A stretch of DNA of 21,051 bases, from assembly GCA_963634825.1 (NCBI GenBank), contig CAVHCP010000016.1, positions 1 to 21,051 of the forward strand, read 5' to 3'. Positions 1 through 6,439 of this stretch are shown here, in pieces (within the stretch, counting starts at the first letter, position 1; each line of letters opens with the position of its first letter). The DNA comes from Gallibacter sp963634825. GTDB lineage: Bacteria; Bacillota; Clostridia; Peptostreptococcales; Anaerovoracaceae. The notes beneath the pieces are model-generated. The model was not told the origin of the DNA. It ran no database searches and saw nothing but the letters and a program-made list of their open reading frames with translations. The position numbers were made by a program, and so were the translations under genes.

Positions 1-45
1 GCGTCAGCAAAACTCGCACCATAGGTGCTCAAACATTGCTGACGC
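1..45. repeat. Compound inverted repeat at window start
   Basis: The arms GCGTCAGCAA (1-10) and TTGCTGACGC (36-45) are perfect reverse complements. They enclose a second hairpin, GCACC-ATA-GGTGC (16-28). The element is cut by the window edge, so it may extend further. No T-run follows, so it is not a simple terminator. Such compound palindromes often occur at edges or in non-coding parts of mobile elements, but that origin is inference here. Confidence 0.6.
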
Positions 46-184
46 TTATCCACTCGCCAAGCTCGTTTCGCTGGCGATTGCAAGCTGTGCCTGCGAAATT
101 GCAAGAGAGCGATATACCCTTTTACTTCGCCGGCACATTTTGTTGTATAATTCTAAATCTTTCGAAAAATTTTTTAAAAAGCTA
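46..184. other. Non-coding repeat-rich stretch upstream of ydbC-like gene
   Basis: No credible gene is seen. The stretch holds a short inverted repeat CGCCA/TGGCG (55-59 and 72-76), an 8-base direct repeat ATTGCAAG (77-84 and 98-105), and a nearly symmetric AT-rich site centred on TTCGAA (155-172, one mismatched pair) just before the next promoter. That site is placed where a repressor could bind, but there is no direct evidence. A TATAAT at 146-151 lacks a good -35 box at normal distance. Confidence 0.4.
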
Positions 185-213
185 TTGACATATATTTACA
201 TATATAGTAATAT
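185..213 (+). promoter_or_regulatory. Sigma-A-type promoter for the PC4/YdbC-like gene
   Basis: A consensus -35 box TTGACA (185-190) is followed by a 17-base spacer and the -10 box TAATAT (208-213, four of six consensus bases). Transcription would start near 220, giving a short leader of about 35 nt before the ATG at 255. Confidence 0.75.
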
Positions 214-254
214 AAGGTCATCCCCGATAAGAAAAAAAGAAAGGAGAAATGTGA

Positions 255-497
255 ATGGCTGTAAACGAGAGAGAAAGAAACGAGATCGTATATGATGTAA
301 AACGTCATATCGGAGTTGTAGCAACATATCCGACAGGTTGGCAAAAAGAGTTAAACCTGATTGCGTGGAATAACTCAGTGCCAAAGTACGATATTCGTGA
401 TTGGGATGCGGAGCATAAACATATGTCAAGAGGCATCACACTCCACAAAGAGGAGATGAAAGCGCTCGGCAAGATGCTTCAATCCGAGAAGTTCTAA
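255..497 (+). CDS. PC4/YdbC-family single-stranded nucleic-acid-binding protein
   Basis: This 80-residue protein matches, by recognition, the bacterial YdbC branch of the PC4 transcription-coactivator fold, a small dimeric protein that binds single-stranded DNA. Characteristic stretches are GWQKELNLIAWN (28-39), KYDIRDWD (44-51) and GITL (60-63), followed by a C-terminal helix, as in the known domain. The start at 255 is set by AAGGAG (241-246); an in-frame ATG at 249 is followed at once by TGA, so it cannot be used. The gene has its own promoter and terminator and is therefore separate from the methylase operon behind it. Family members occur in cellular genomes and on conjugative elements. 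The repeat-rich upstream DNA and the adjacent restriction genes favour an accessory origin here. Its true role, such as protecting or coating single-stranded DNA or acting on transcription, is not shown by the sequence. Confidence 0.85.
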   Translation: MAVNERERNEIVYDVKRHIGVVATYPTGWQKELNLIAWNNSVPKYDIRDWDAEHKHMSRGITLHKEEMKALGKMLQSEKF

Positions 498-510
498 CTC
501 AAACGCAAGT

Positions 511-579
511 GTGGCAAAAGCCACGGGGAAGGTCCGCAGATAAACCTTGGCAGGCACTTATCGGCGGACTTTTCTCTTT
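511..579 (+). terminator. Tandem hairpins with intrinsic terminator after ydbC-like gene
   Basis: A small hairpin GTGGC-AAAA-GCCAC (511-524) precedes a larger one. The second stem is GTCCGCAGATAA (532-543) against TTATCGGCGGAC (558-569), eleven of twelve positions paired, followed by the T-rich tail TTTTCTCTTT (570-579). The loop contains CCTT, which could also pair with AAGG (529-532) just before the stem. The unit should stop transcripts from the promoter at 185. Confidence 0.75.
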
Positions 580-583
580 GCGA

Positions 584-612
584 TTGCTATTATATTTTAT
601 CTGGAATATAAT
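584..612 (+). promoter_or_regulatory. Promoter of the DpnII-type operon
   Basis: TTGCTA (584-589, four of six) lies 17 bases upstream of a perfect TATAAT (607-612). A second perfect TATAAT at 624-629 has only a weak -35 (CTGGAA, 601-606). Either would give a very short leader before the methylase ATG at 646. No inverted-repeat control box was noticed. Confidence 0.65.
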
Positions 613-645
613 AAACTTTAAAGTATAATTGCTTTGGAGGTTATT

Positions 646-1554
646 ATGCAACTTGATGAAAATACAAAAAGAGTAAAGCCATTTTTAAAATGGGCGGGAG
701 GAAAAGGACAGCTACTAAAGGAAATTGAAAGGTATTATCCTTTTGAAGATAAAAATATCATAAAATATGCCGAACCTTTTGTTGGTGGGGGCGCTGTTTT
801 GTTTGATATACTTAGCAAATACGACTTGGAGGAAGTTTATGTAAGCGATATTAACGCTGAACTTATCAATACCTATCGAATTATTCGTGATGATATTGAT
901 GCACTAGTCGAATTGCTTGGCACCATGCAAAACGACTTTATTCCATTGGATACAAACGACCGCAAAGTGTACTATATGCAAAAGCGTGAGCGTTTTAATG
1001 ATTTGAAGAACAACGGAAAAGAAAACATCAATATCGAAAAAGCGGCATTAATGGTTTTTCTTAACAGGACTTGCTTCAATGGTCTGTTCCGTGTAAATAA
1101 AAAGGGTTTATTCAATGTTCCTATGGGTTCTTATAAAAATCCTATGATCTGTGATGAAAAGAATCTCAGAGCCGTATCGGAGAAATTGCAAAAAGTTACT
1201 ATTGTATGTGGAGATTACAGAGAATCAGCAGACTTTATTGACGAAAGTACCTTTGTTTATTTTGACCCTCCATATAGACCTATTACAAACACGGCAAGTT
1301 TTACTGCATATACCGAGAATTTATTTAATGATGATGCACAGATTGAGCTTGCAAAGTTCGTTGATGATATGCACAGAAAAGGCGCAAAAGTGGTTGTCAG
1401 CAATTCTGATCCAAAAAACACAAATACGGGAGATGATTTTTTTGATAATATTTACTCCGAACACAAAATAAAGCGAGTTGAAGCAACTCGAATGATTAAC
1501 TGCAATAGCGAAGCAAGGGGGAAAATCAAGGAATTACTTATCAGCAATTTTTAA
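646..1554 (+). CDS. dpnM: Dam-family DNA adenine methylase, DpnII-type (GATC)
   Basis: This 302-residue S-adenosylmethionine-dependent N6-adenine methyltransferase of the D12/Dam class should methylate GATC and protect the host from the endonuclease encoded next. Visible motifs are KPFLKWAGGK (11-20), the cofactor loop PFVGGGA (44-50) and the catalytic DPPY (207-210). The order FxGxG, target-recognition region, DPPY is that of alpha-class enzymes. A C-terminal block with SNSDP and a RMINCN segment is also typical of Dam/DpnM enzymes. A longer frame begins at TTG 634, but that codon lies inside the Shine-Dalgarno GGAGG (636-640), so the ATG at 646 is chosen. The endonuclease gene starts 12 bases downstream, and placing the methylase first fits a need for protection before cleavage. 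GATC specificity is inferred from the family and the DpnII partner. The symbol follows the Streptococcus system by analogy. Confidence 0.92.
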   Translation: MQLDENTKRVKPFLKWAGGKGQLLKEIERYYPFEDKNIIKYAEPFVGGGAVLFDILSKYDLEEVYVSDINAELINTYRIIRDDIDALVELLGTMQNDFIPLDTNDRKVYYMQKRERFNDLKNNGKENINIEKAALMVFLNRTCFNGLFRVNKKGLFNVPMGSYKNPMICDEKNLRAVSEKLQKVTIVCGDYRESADFIDESTFVYFDPPYRPITNTASFTAYTENLFNDDAQIELAKFVDDMHRKGAKVVVSNSDPKNTNTGDDFFDNIYSEHKIKRVEATRMINCNSEARGKIKELLISNF

Positions 1555-1566
1555 GGAGAATCAGGA

Positions 1567-2430
1567 ATGAATAGTAGAAATTTTAACGAATGGCTATCAG
1601 GCTTTCGTAGTAGTATTGCCGACTATGGTTATTATATAGATTTTGATAAGGTTCACAGAAATGTAGATAGCATTAAGGTTGAACTTAATATCTTAAATTC
1701 GCTTATTGGCTCAAAAAATATTGAAGAAGATTTTGAAAAACTGATAAATAAATATCCGGAAACTTTAAAATGCATGCCTCTGCTTTTAGCAGTTAGGTCA
1801 AGTGAAATATATGCGATTGATGGCGATGGAGAATATACATACAACTTTAAAAAGCCTAATCTTTCTGTTGAGCAATATAAAATATTTATGCGTAAAACAG
1901 GGCTTTTTGATTTGATGGAAAATCACATTGTCAACAACCTTGTAGATTATGCCACAGGTGTTGAAACAGGTCTTGATTCAAATGGACGTAAAAATCGTGG
2001 CGGTCACTTAATGGAAAACTTAGTTGAAAGTTTTATCCAAAAATCGGGATTTGTTAAAGATAAGTCATATTTCAAAGAAATGTATATTCATCAAATTACC
2101 GATAAATGGGGAGTTGACCTTTCAGCCATATCTAATCAAGGAAAAACAGAAAAACGTTTTGATTTTGTGATTAGGACGCCCAATATGATTTACGGGATTG
2201 AAACAAATTTTTACGGTAGTGGCGGAAGTAAATTAAATGAAACAGCACGCAGTTACAAAACGCTTGCTCTTGAAACTGATACAATTGATGCTTTTACTTT
2301 TGTATGGTTCACCGACGGGAGAGGTTGGAGAAGTGCTCGCCATAATCTCGAAGAAACCTTTGATGTTATGGAACACATTTACAACATTAAAGATTTGGGA
2401 AATGGCGTAATTACAGAGGTTTTTAAATGA
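1567..2430 (+). CDS. dpnB: DpnII-family type II restriction endonuclease
   Basis: The 287-residue length is very close to DpnII. These enzymes cut unmethylated GATC 5' of the G in double-stranded DNA. The C-terminal half carries the expected nuclease-like block: an acidic residue in RFDFVIR (D199), then IETNFYGSGGSK with E212 about 13 residues later, then an ARSYK segment and a WFTDGRGW stretch. The D...E spacing fits a PD-(D/E)xK-like core with N214 in place of the usual lysine; which residues are catalytic is inference. The N-terminal 120 residues are presumably involved in DNA recognition. AAGGAG (1553-1558) overlaps the methylase stop codon and sets the ATG at 1567. The stop codon overlaps the next gene as ATGA, so the two are translationally coupled. 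In S. pneumoniae the endonuclease gene is last of three; here it is in the middle. Confidence 0.9.
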   Translation: MNSRNFNEWLSGFRSSIADYGYYIDFDKVHRNVDSIKVELNILNSLIGSKNIEEDFEKLINKYPETLKCMPLLLAVRSSEIYAIDGDGEYTYNFKKPNLSVEQYKIFMRKTGLFDLMENHIVNNLVDYATGVETGLDSNGRKNRGGHLMENLVESFIQKSGFVKDKSYFKEMYIHQITDKWGVDLSAISNQGKTEKRFDFVIRTPNMIYGIETNFYGSGGSKLNETARSYKTLALETDTIDAFTFVWFTDGRGWRSARHNLEETFDVMEHIYNIKDLGNGVITEVFK

Positions 2431-3176
2431 TGGCAAAGAAAATTACAAAATGGGAGCCTGATGATTTTGAACTGGAAATGACAACACATTGGTCTTTCCC
2501 AAAGCGTGGTAATTGGGCAACGCACGATGCAAAGTGGCGAGGAAATTGGTCGCCGTATATTCCGCGAAATATTATACTAAGATATTCCAAAGAGGGAGAC
2601 TTGGTGTTGGACCAGTTTGCCGGTGGTGGCACTACGCTTGTAGAAGCAAAACTACTAAATCGGGATATTATTGGTGTCGATGTCAATGATGTTGCACTTG
2701 ACAGATGTAAAGAAAAAACAAATTTTGAGCATGAAGGAGCAAATGGAAAAGTTTGCATTCGCAAGGGAGATGCAAGAAACTTAGAATTTCTTGCAGATGA
2801 AAGTATTGATTTGATTTGTACACATCCGCCATATGCTAACATCATAAAATACAGTGAAGATATCGAAGAAGACTTATCGCATCTTAAAGTAAAGGAATTT
2901 ATTGAAGAAATGGAAAAAGTGGCTACGGAGAGCTACCGTGTTTTGAAGAAAGATAAATTCTGTACTCTTCTTATGGGCGATACAAGACAAAAGGGCTGTA
3001 TGATACCAATGTCATTTGAGATTATGAAGCTTTTCCAAAATGCAGGATTTACCTTAAAGGAATTGATTATCAAGGAGCAACACAACTGTAAAGCCACCGG
3101 GTATTGGAAAACAAATAGTGTGAAATATAATTTTCTTTTGATAGCGCACGAGTATTTGTTCGTCTTTAGGAAATAA
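2427..3176 (+). CDS. Second DNA methyltransferase of the operon, HPPY motif
   Basis: This 249-residue protein has a clear S-adenosylmethionine-binding motif, DQFAGGGTT (62-70), with a following acidic strand end IIGVDVN (81-87). A catalytic-type tetrapeptide HPPY lies at 133-136 within CTHPPYANIIKYS. The order, cofactor motif before PPY with a C-terminal region of about 110 residues, differs from DpnA, the usual second methylase of DpnII systems, where the PPY motif comes first. Histidine at the first position replaces the common D, N or S. GAGG at 2416-2419 and the ATGA overlap with the endonuclease gene support the start; ATG 2430 is possible too. Operon position suggests it also protects against the GATC endonuclease, perhaps on a different substrate form, but an N4-cytosine, other-site or non-DNA target cannot be excluded. 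Confidence 0.75.
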   Translation: MMAKKITKWEPDDFELEMTTHWSFPKRGNWATHDAKWRGNWSPYIPRNIILRYSKEGDLVLDQFAGGGTTLVEAKLLNRDIIGVDVNDVALDRCKEKTNFEHEGANGKVCIRKGDARNLEFLADESIDLICTHPPYANIIKYSEDIEEDLSHLKVKEFIEEMEKVATESYRVLKKDKFCTLLMGDTRQKGCMIPMSFEIMKLFQNAGFTLKELIIKEQHNCKATGYWKTNSVKYNFLLIAHEYLFVFRK

Positions 3177-3247
3177 AGAAGTATAAAATTAGGGACTGCA
3201 AAAGGATATTTCTCCGACTAATTACAGTGAATGAGTAGGAAACAATT

Positions 3248-4906
3248 ATGAAAGTATATTTAAAAAAAGATTTATATGACGATTTCAAGGAAATAAATGT
3301 GCCGGAAGATACGACAGCCGAGCACATATATTTTAGATACAAAAACGAGCTTGCAAATGAGGTGCTTGCCGCAAAAATCGACAACATAGACAGCATGCTA
3401 AATCAAAGCGTCAAGGAAGGCGCGCATATCGAATTTTTAGACAGGAGAAACAGGCATGCGGCGCTCATATACAGACACAGCTTGGTTTTGCTTTATGCAA
3501 AGGCGGTGCTTGATGTTACAGGAAAGGGAAGCGTCGAAATAAAAAATTCGTTAAATCAGGGGCTTTATACAGAAATAAAGGGCATAGGGGACATAGACGA
3601 TGAGATAGTAGCCTCAGTTGAGGAAAGGATGAGAGAGATTGTAAAGGCAGACATGCCGATCAGAACGATGATCCTTGATGCAGGTACAAGCCTCGACTTT
3701 TTTGACAGACACAATATGACGGACAAAAAGAAAAGATTGCAAAATGCTGCGAGAGACAAAGAGATTGTTTTATGTGAGCTCGACGGATATTTGGACTTTT
3801 TGTATGACATCGTTGTTCCGTCTACAGGTTATATCGACAAGTTCGATTTGCGCAAATACAGACGAGGCGTGCTTCTTAGATTTCCTCAGGGGCACAACCC
3901 AAAGACAAATAGCTATGAGGATCAGAAGTTTTTATATAAGGCATTTGCCGAAACCGAAATTTGGCAGGACAGGCTTGGTATAAGTTATGTCAGCGATCTA
4001 AATCAAAAGATAAAAGACGGCTCGATGAAGGAGGTCATACAGCTTAGCGAGGCCCTTCACGACAAAAAGATTATAGAAATAGCAAAGGAAATAAAAGAAA
4101 AGAAAAAGAGAATAATCCTCATCTCGGGACCTTCGTCCTCCGGCAAGACGACATTTGCAAGGAGGCTTTGCATACAGCTAAAGGTGGAAGGGTATTTCCC
4201 ACTGTATCTTGGCACAGACGATTATTTTATAGACAGAGAAAACACGCCTGTCGATGAGAATGGCGAGCGTGATTTTGAGAGTCTAAAGGCGCTCGATGTG
4301 GAGCTGTTTAACTCAGATATGAACAGTCTGCTTGCCGGCAAGGAAACGGATTTACCTACTTATGATTTTGTGACAGGTAAAAAAATATTTGGCACGCGCA
4401 GGACAAAAATTTCAAAAAACTCGCCTATAATCATAGAGGGAATTCATGCCCTAAATGAAGCTCTCAGCGAAAAGATACCGGATGAGCAAAAATATAAGAT
4501 ATATATCAGTCCGCTTACAGGGTTAAATGTGGATAGTCACAACTGCGTGCCTACAACAGACAACAGGATGCTCAGAAGGCTTGTAAGAGATCATCTGTAT
4601 CGTGGCAAAAATGCGATAGATACACTAAACGAATGGCCGGGTGTTATGCGAGGCGAGCGGGAAAATATATTTCCGTATGGTGATACGGCAGACCAATTTT
4701 TTAATTCGGTATACATATATGAAATGGCAGTACTCAAAAAATATGCAAAACCGCTTCTTGAGCAGGTACCAAAGGGCGAAAGCCAATACAGCGAGGCGGT
4801 CAGACTTTTGCGACTTTTAGAATTCTTTGATGAGTTTGACAACGATGAGCTTATAACAAATAATTCAATCCTCAGGGAATTTATAGGTGGAAGTATTTTT
4901 TTGTGA
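3248..4906 (+). CDS. Nucleoside kinase with N-terminal TGS-like domain (uridine-kinase family)
   Basis: The 552-residue protein combines an N-terminal TGS-like region (about 1-65), a stretch resembling the second additional domain of threonyl-tRNA synthetase (about 66-220, including YRHSLVLLYAKAVLDV), and a P-loop kinase of the uridine kinase/phosphoribulokinase family (about 285-500). The Walker A loop is GPSSSGKTT (294-302). It is followed by the substrate-side motif LGTDDYF (321-327) and by IIEGIHALNE, typical of uridine kinases. It probably phosphorylates a nucleoside in the cytoplasm with a nucleoside triphosphate; the exact substrate cannot be read. The start at 3248 has a modest TAGGA (3236-3240). 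No convincing promoter was found in the 71-base gap before it, so read-through from the methylase operon is possible. A terminator at 5025-5058 separates it from the S10 operon. Confidence 0.85.
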   Translation: MKVYLKKDLYDDFKEINVPEDTTAEHIYFRYKNELANEVLAAKIDNIDSMLNQSVKEGAHIEFLDRRNRHAALIYRHSLVLLYAKAVLDVTGKGSVEIKNSLNQGLYTEIKGIGDIDDEIVASVEERMREIVKADMPIRTMILDAGTSLDFFDRHNMTDKKKRLQNAARDKEIVLCELDGYLDFLYDIVVPSTGYIDKFDLRKYRRGVLLRFPQGHNPKTNSYEDQKFLYKAFAETEIWQDRLGISYVSDLNQKIKDGSMKEVIQLSEALHDKKIIEIAKEIKEKKKRIILISGPSSSGKTTFARRLCIQLKVEGYFPLYLGTDDYFIDRENTPVDENGERDFESLKALDVELFNSDMNSLLAGKETDLPTYDFVTGKKIFGTRRTKISKNSPIIIEGIHALNEALSEKIPDEQKYKIYISPLTGLNVDSHNCVPTTDNRMLRRLVRDHLYRGKNAIDTLNEWPGVMRGERENIFPYGDTADQFFNSVYIYEMAVLKKYAKPLLEQVPKGESQYSEAVRLLRLLEFFDEFDNDELITNNSILREFIGGSIFL

Positions 4907-5024
4907 TATATACAGGGATCATGGCTAAAAAATGTATTATCTGAAAAAGAACTAAAAAAGGGCAAAAAAGGATTATAAAAACAGGAGTAATAAAAAAAGA
5001 AACACAAGGAAGCGTGTAACGGAT
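4907..5024 (+). other. A-rich untranslated tail of the kinase gene with first copy of GGAAGCGTGT repeat
   Basis: No gene is seen. The stretch is strongly purine-rich. A seven-codon frame at 4921 (MAKKCII) has only a poor ribosome site and is not called. At 5001-5018 lies AACACAAGGAAGCGTGTA, which matches the S10 leader at 5260-5277 in 17 of 18 bases. Confidence 0.5.
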
Positions 5025-5058
5025 AACCCGCAATAAATATTGAAAAATGCGGGTTTTT
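5025..5058 (+). terminator. Intrinsic terminator between nucleoside kinase and S10 operon
   Basis: AACCCGCA (5025-5032) pairs perfectly with TGCGGGTT (5048-5055) around a 15-base AT-rich loop, followed by a T-run to 5058. It should end transcription from the kinase side and insulate the ribosomal operon. Confidence 0.85.
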
Positions 5059-5065
5059 ATATTGC

Positions 5066-5134
5066 GAAAACATAAAAAATGCAAAAAATAATTTTTAAAA
5101 AAGAGTTGATTTTAAATAGAGCATAATGTATACT
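5066..5134 (+). promoter_or_regulatory. S10 operon promoter with A/T-tract upstream region
   Basis: TTGATT (5106-5111) and TATACT (5129-5134, five of six consensus bases) are separated by 17 bases. Just upstream, 5066-5104 is made of successive A- and T-tracts, like UP elements that bind the alpha C-terminal domain at strong ribosomal promoters. Transcription should begin around 5139-5141. Elements are read directly; strength is inference. Confidence 0.8.
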
Positions 5135-5140
5135 AATAGG

Positions 5141-5384
5141 GCTTGCATAAGGCGAAGAGGTGGGAAGTTGCTGAGCTATCAGGTAATTTCCACTGAGAAT
5201 TGTCTCCGCAGGACGGAGGCGAAGGGATTCGCTGTTTTTGCGTGTGGGCACATAAAGAGAACACACGGAAGCGTGTACAAGCAAGCGAAAGAGGTTATAA
5301 AAACCGCGTATGCGTTGAAAAAGACGGCACAAACCCCTTGTACGAGAATAGCGAAAACAGTACAAAAAAATAGGAGGAACAAAA
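5141..5384 (+). promoter_or_regulatory. Structured leader of the S10 operon
   Basis: About 240 nt precede rpsJ with no convincing gene. Stems visible in order: GTGG(G)AAGTT with AATTTCCAC (5160-5169/5185-5193) capped by CTGA-GCTA-TCAG (5171-5182); GTCTCCG with CGGAGGC (5202-5208/5214-5220); a competing GCGAA-GGGA-TTCGC (5219-5232) followed by TGTTTTTG, which resembles a weak terminator. CACACG (5262-5267) can pair with CGTGTG (5241-5246) or, less one base, with CGTGT (5272-5276). CTTGTAC (5337-5343) can pair with GTACAAG (5275-5281) or, less one base, with GTACAA (5360-5365) just before the rpsJ ribosome site. Mutually exclusive helices suggest regulation, possibly by a ribosomal protein, but no known leader family was recognised. 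Confidence 0.6.
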
Positions 5385-5696
5385 ATGAGCGAATTACAAA
5401 AAATCAGAATTAAGCTAAAGGCTTATGATCACGCAATTTTGGATCGCAGCGCTGCAAAGATTGTCGAGACTGTTAAAAAGACAGGCGCAGAGGTTTCGGG
5501 TCCAATACCTCTTCCTACAGAAAAGGAAGTAATAACAATCTTAAGAGCGGTTCATAAGTACAAGGACAGCAGAGAACAATTTGAGCAGAGAACTCATAAG
5601 AGACTGATCGATATCTCAGCGGCAACTGCAAAGACAACAGATGCTCTTACAAAGTTAGAGCTACCTGCAGGCGTTGATATCGAAATCAAACTGTAA
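5385..5696 (+). CDS. rpsJ: 30S ribosomal protein S10 (uS10)
   Basis: At 103 residues it has the standard length. The protein sits in the head of the 30S subunit and, in many bacteria, also partners NusB in antitermination. The N-terminal KIRIKLKAYDHAILDRSA and the central GPIPLPTEK and RTHKRLIDI segments are diagnostic; the long loop between the strands is intact. AGGAGG (5372-5377) sets the ATG. It is the first gene of the cluster, preceded by the structured leader, and is separated from rplC by an unusually long 83-base gap with a hairpin. Confidence 0.98.
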   Translation: MSELQKIRIKLKAYDHAILDRSAAKIVETVKKTGAEVSGPIPLPTEKEVITILRAVHKYKDSREQFEQRTHKRLIDISAATAKTTDALTKLELPAGVDIEIKL

Positions 5697-5724
5697 AAAC
5701 CGGAGCGATAAGCTCTCTTAGTAT

Positions 5725-5753
5725 GATTGATTAGTATATTGTACTGGTCAATC
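5725..5753 (+). other. Hairpin between rpsJ and rplC
   Basis: GATTGATTAGTA (5725-5736) can pair with TACTGGTCAATC (5742-5753) as a continuous 12-pair helix with two G-U pairs and a five-base loop. A smaller GAGC-GATAA-GCTC hairpin lies at 5703-5715. No T-run follows, so termination is unlikely; RNA processing or a protein-binding site is more plausible. The rplC ribosome site (5767-5772) lies 13 bases downstream. Confidence 0.6.
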
Positions 5754-5779
5754 CGCTGTAAGAAATAGGAGGAATATTT

Positions 5780-6415
5780 ATGAAAACAATTTTAGGAAAG
5801 AAAATCGGTATGACTCAGATTTTCGACGAGGAAGGTGCGGTTATTCCTGTAACTGTCATCGAGGCGGGTCCACAGGTCGTAACACAGATCAAGACTGTTG
5901 AGACAGACGGATATGAGGCTGTACAGGTTGCATTCGGCGACACAAAGCCACACAGAGTCAACAAGCCTGCAAAGGGACATTTTGAAAAAGCAGGAGTTGA
6001 GCTCAAAAAGCACCTCATGGAGTTTAAGCCTGAGGAAGGCGCTGAGTACGAGGTAGGTCAGGTTATGACAGCGGCAGACTTCGAAGAAGGAGTTAAGGTC
6101 GATGTTATAGGAGTGTCAAAAGGTAAAGGCACACAGGGCAACATCAAGAGACACGGACACCACAGAGGACCTATGAGTCACGGTTCTAAGCATAAGAGAT
6201 TAGCAGGTGCGCTTGCGGGTGCATCTTATCCGGGCAGAGTTTTCAAAGGAAACAAGGGACCCGGAAGAATGGGAAGAGATACTGTAACAGTACAGAATAT
6301 CGACCTTGTGAAAGTTATAGCAGACAGAAATGTAATCCTTGTTAAAGGTGCTGTACCGGGTGGCAAAGGCAATTTGGTAAAAGTACGTATGGCTATCAAG
6401 GGTCAAGGTAAATAA
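5780..6415 (+). CDS. rplC: 50S ribosomal protein L3 (uL3)
   Basis: The 211-residue protein binds 23S rRNA early in assembly and sends a loop towards the peptidyl-transferase centre. The start MKTILGKKIGMTQIF and the glycine- and histidine-rich centre RHGHHRGPMSHGSKHKR (124-140) are diagnostic. In the extension loop the segment ASYPGRVFKG (148-157) has Ser where enterobacterial L3 carries the glutamine methylated by PrmB, so that modification is not expected. The C-terminal half with NVILVKGAVPGGKG is complete. AGGAGG (5767-5772) sets the start; rplD follows after 24 bases. Confidence 0.98.
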   Translation: MKTILGKKIGMTQIFDEEGAVIPVTVIEAGPQVVTQIKTVETDGYEAVQVAFGDTKPHRVNKPAKGHFEKAGVELKKHLMEFKPEEGAEYEVGQVMTAADFEEGVKVDVIGVSKGKGTQGNIKRHGHHRGPMSHGSKHKRLAGALAGASYPGRVFKGNKGPGRMGRDTVTVQNIDLVKVIADRNVILVKGAVPGGKGNLVKVRMAIKGQGK

Positions 6416-6439
6416 GCACTTTAGGAAGGAGGAACGACA

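Noticed and set aside
2..294. Stop-free plus-strand frame entering from the left edge
   Set aside because: It runs through the inverted repeat, the promoter and into the ydbC-like gene in another phase. No recognisable protein segment, so probably chance, though the tail of a truncated gene cannot be fully excluded.
634..645. TTG start upstream of the Dam-like methylase
   Set aside because: The codon overlaps its own Shine-Dalgarno sequence; ATG 646 is correctly spaced.
4921..4944. Seven-codon frame MAKKCII with weak ribosome site after the kinase
   Set aside because: The start resembles small ribosomal proteins, but the frame stops at once and the rest is A-rich without family features.
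5126..5413. Open frame of 95 codons across the S10 leader
   Set aside because: Its ATG overlaps the -10 box and would not be transcribed. An internal TTG (5168) has a passable ribosome site, but the frame overlaps the rpsJ start and the region shows RNA-like pairing instead of protein features.
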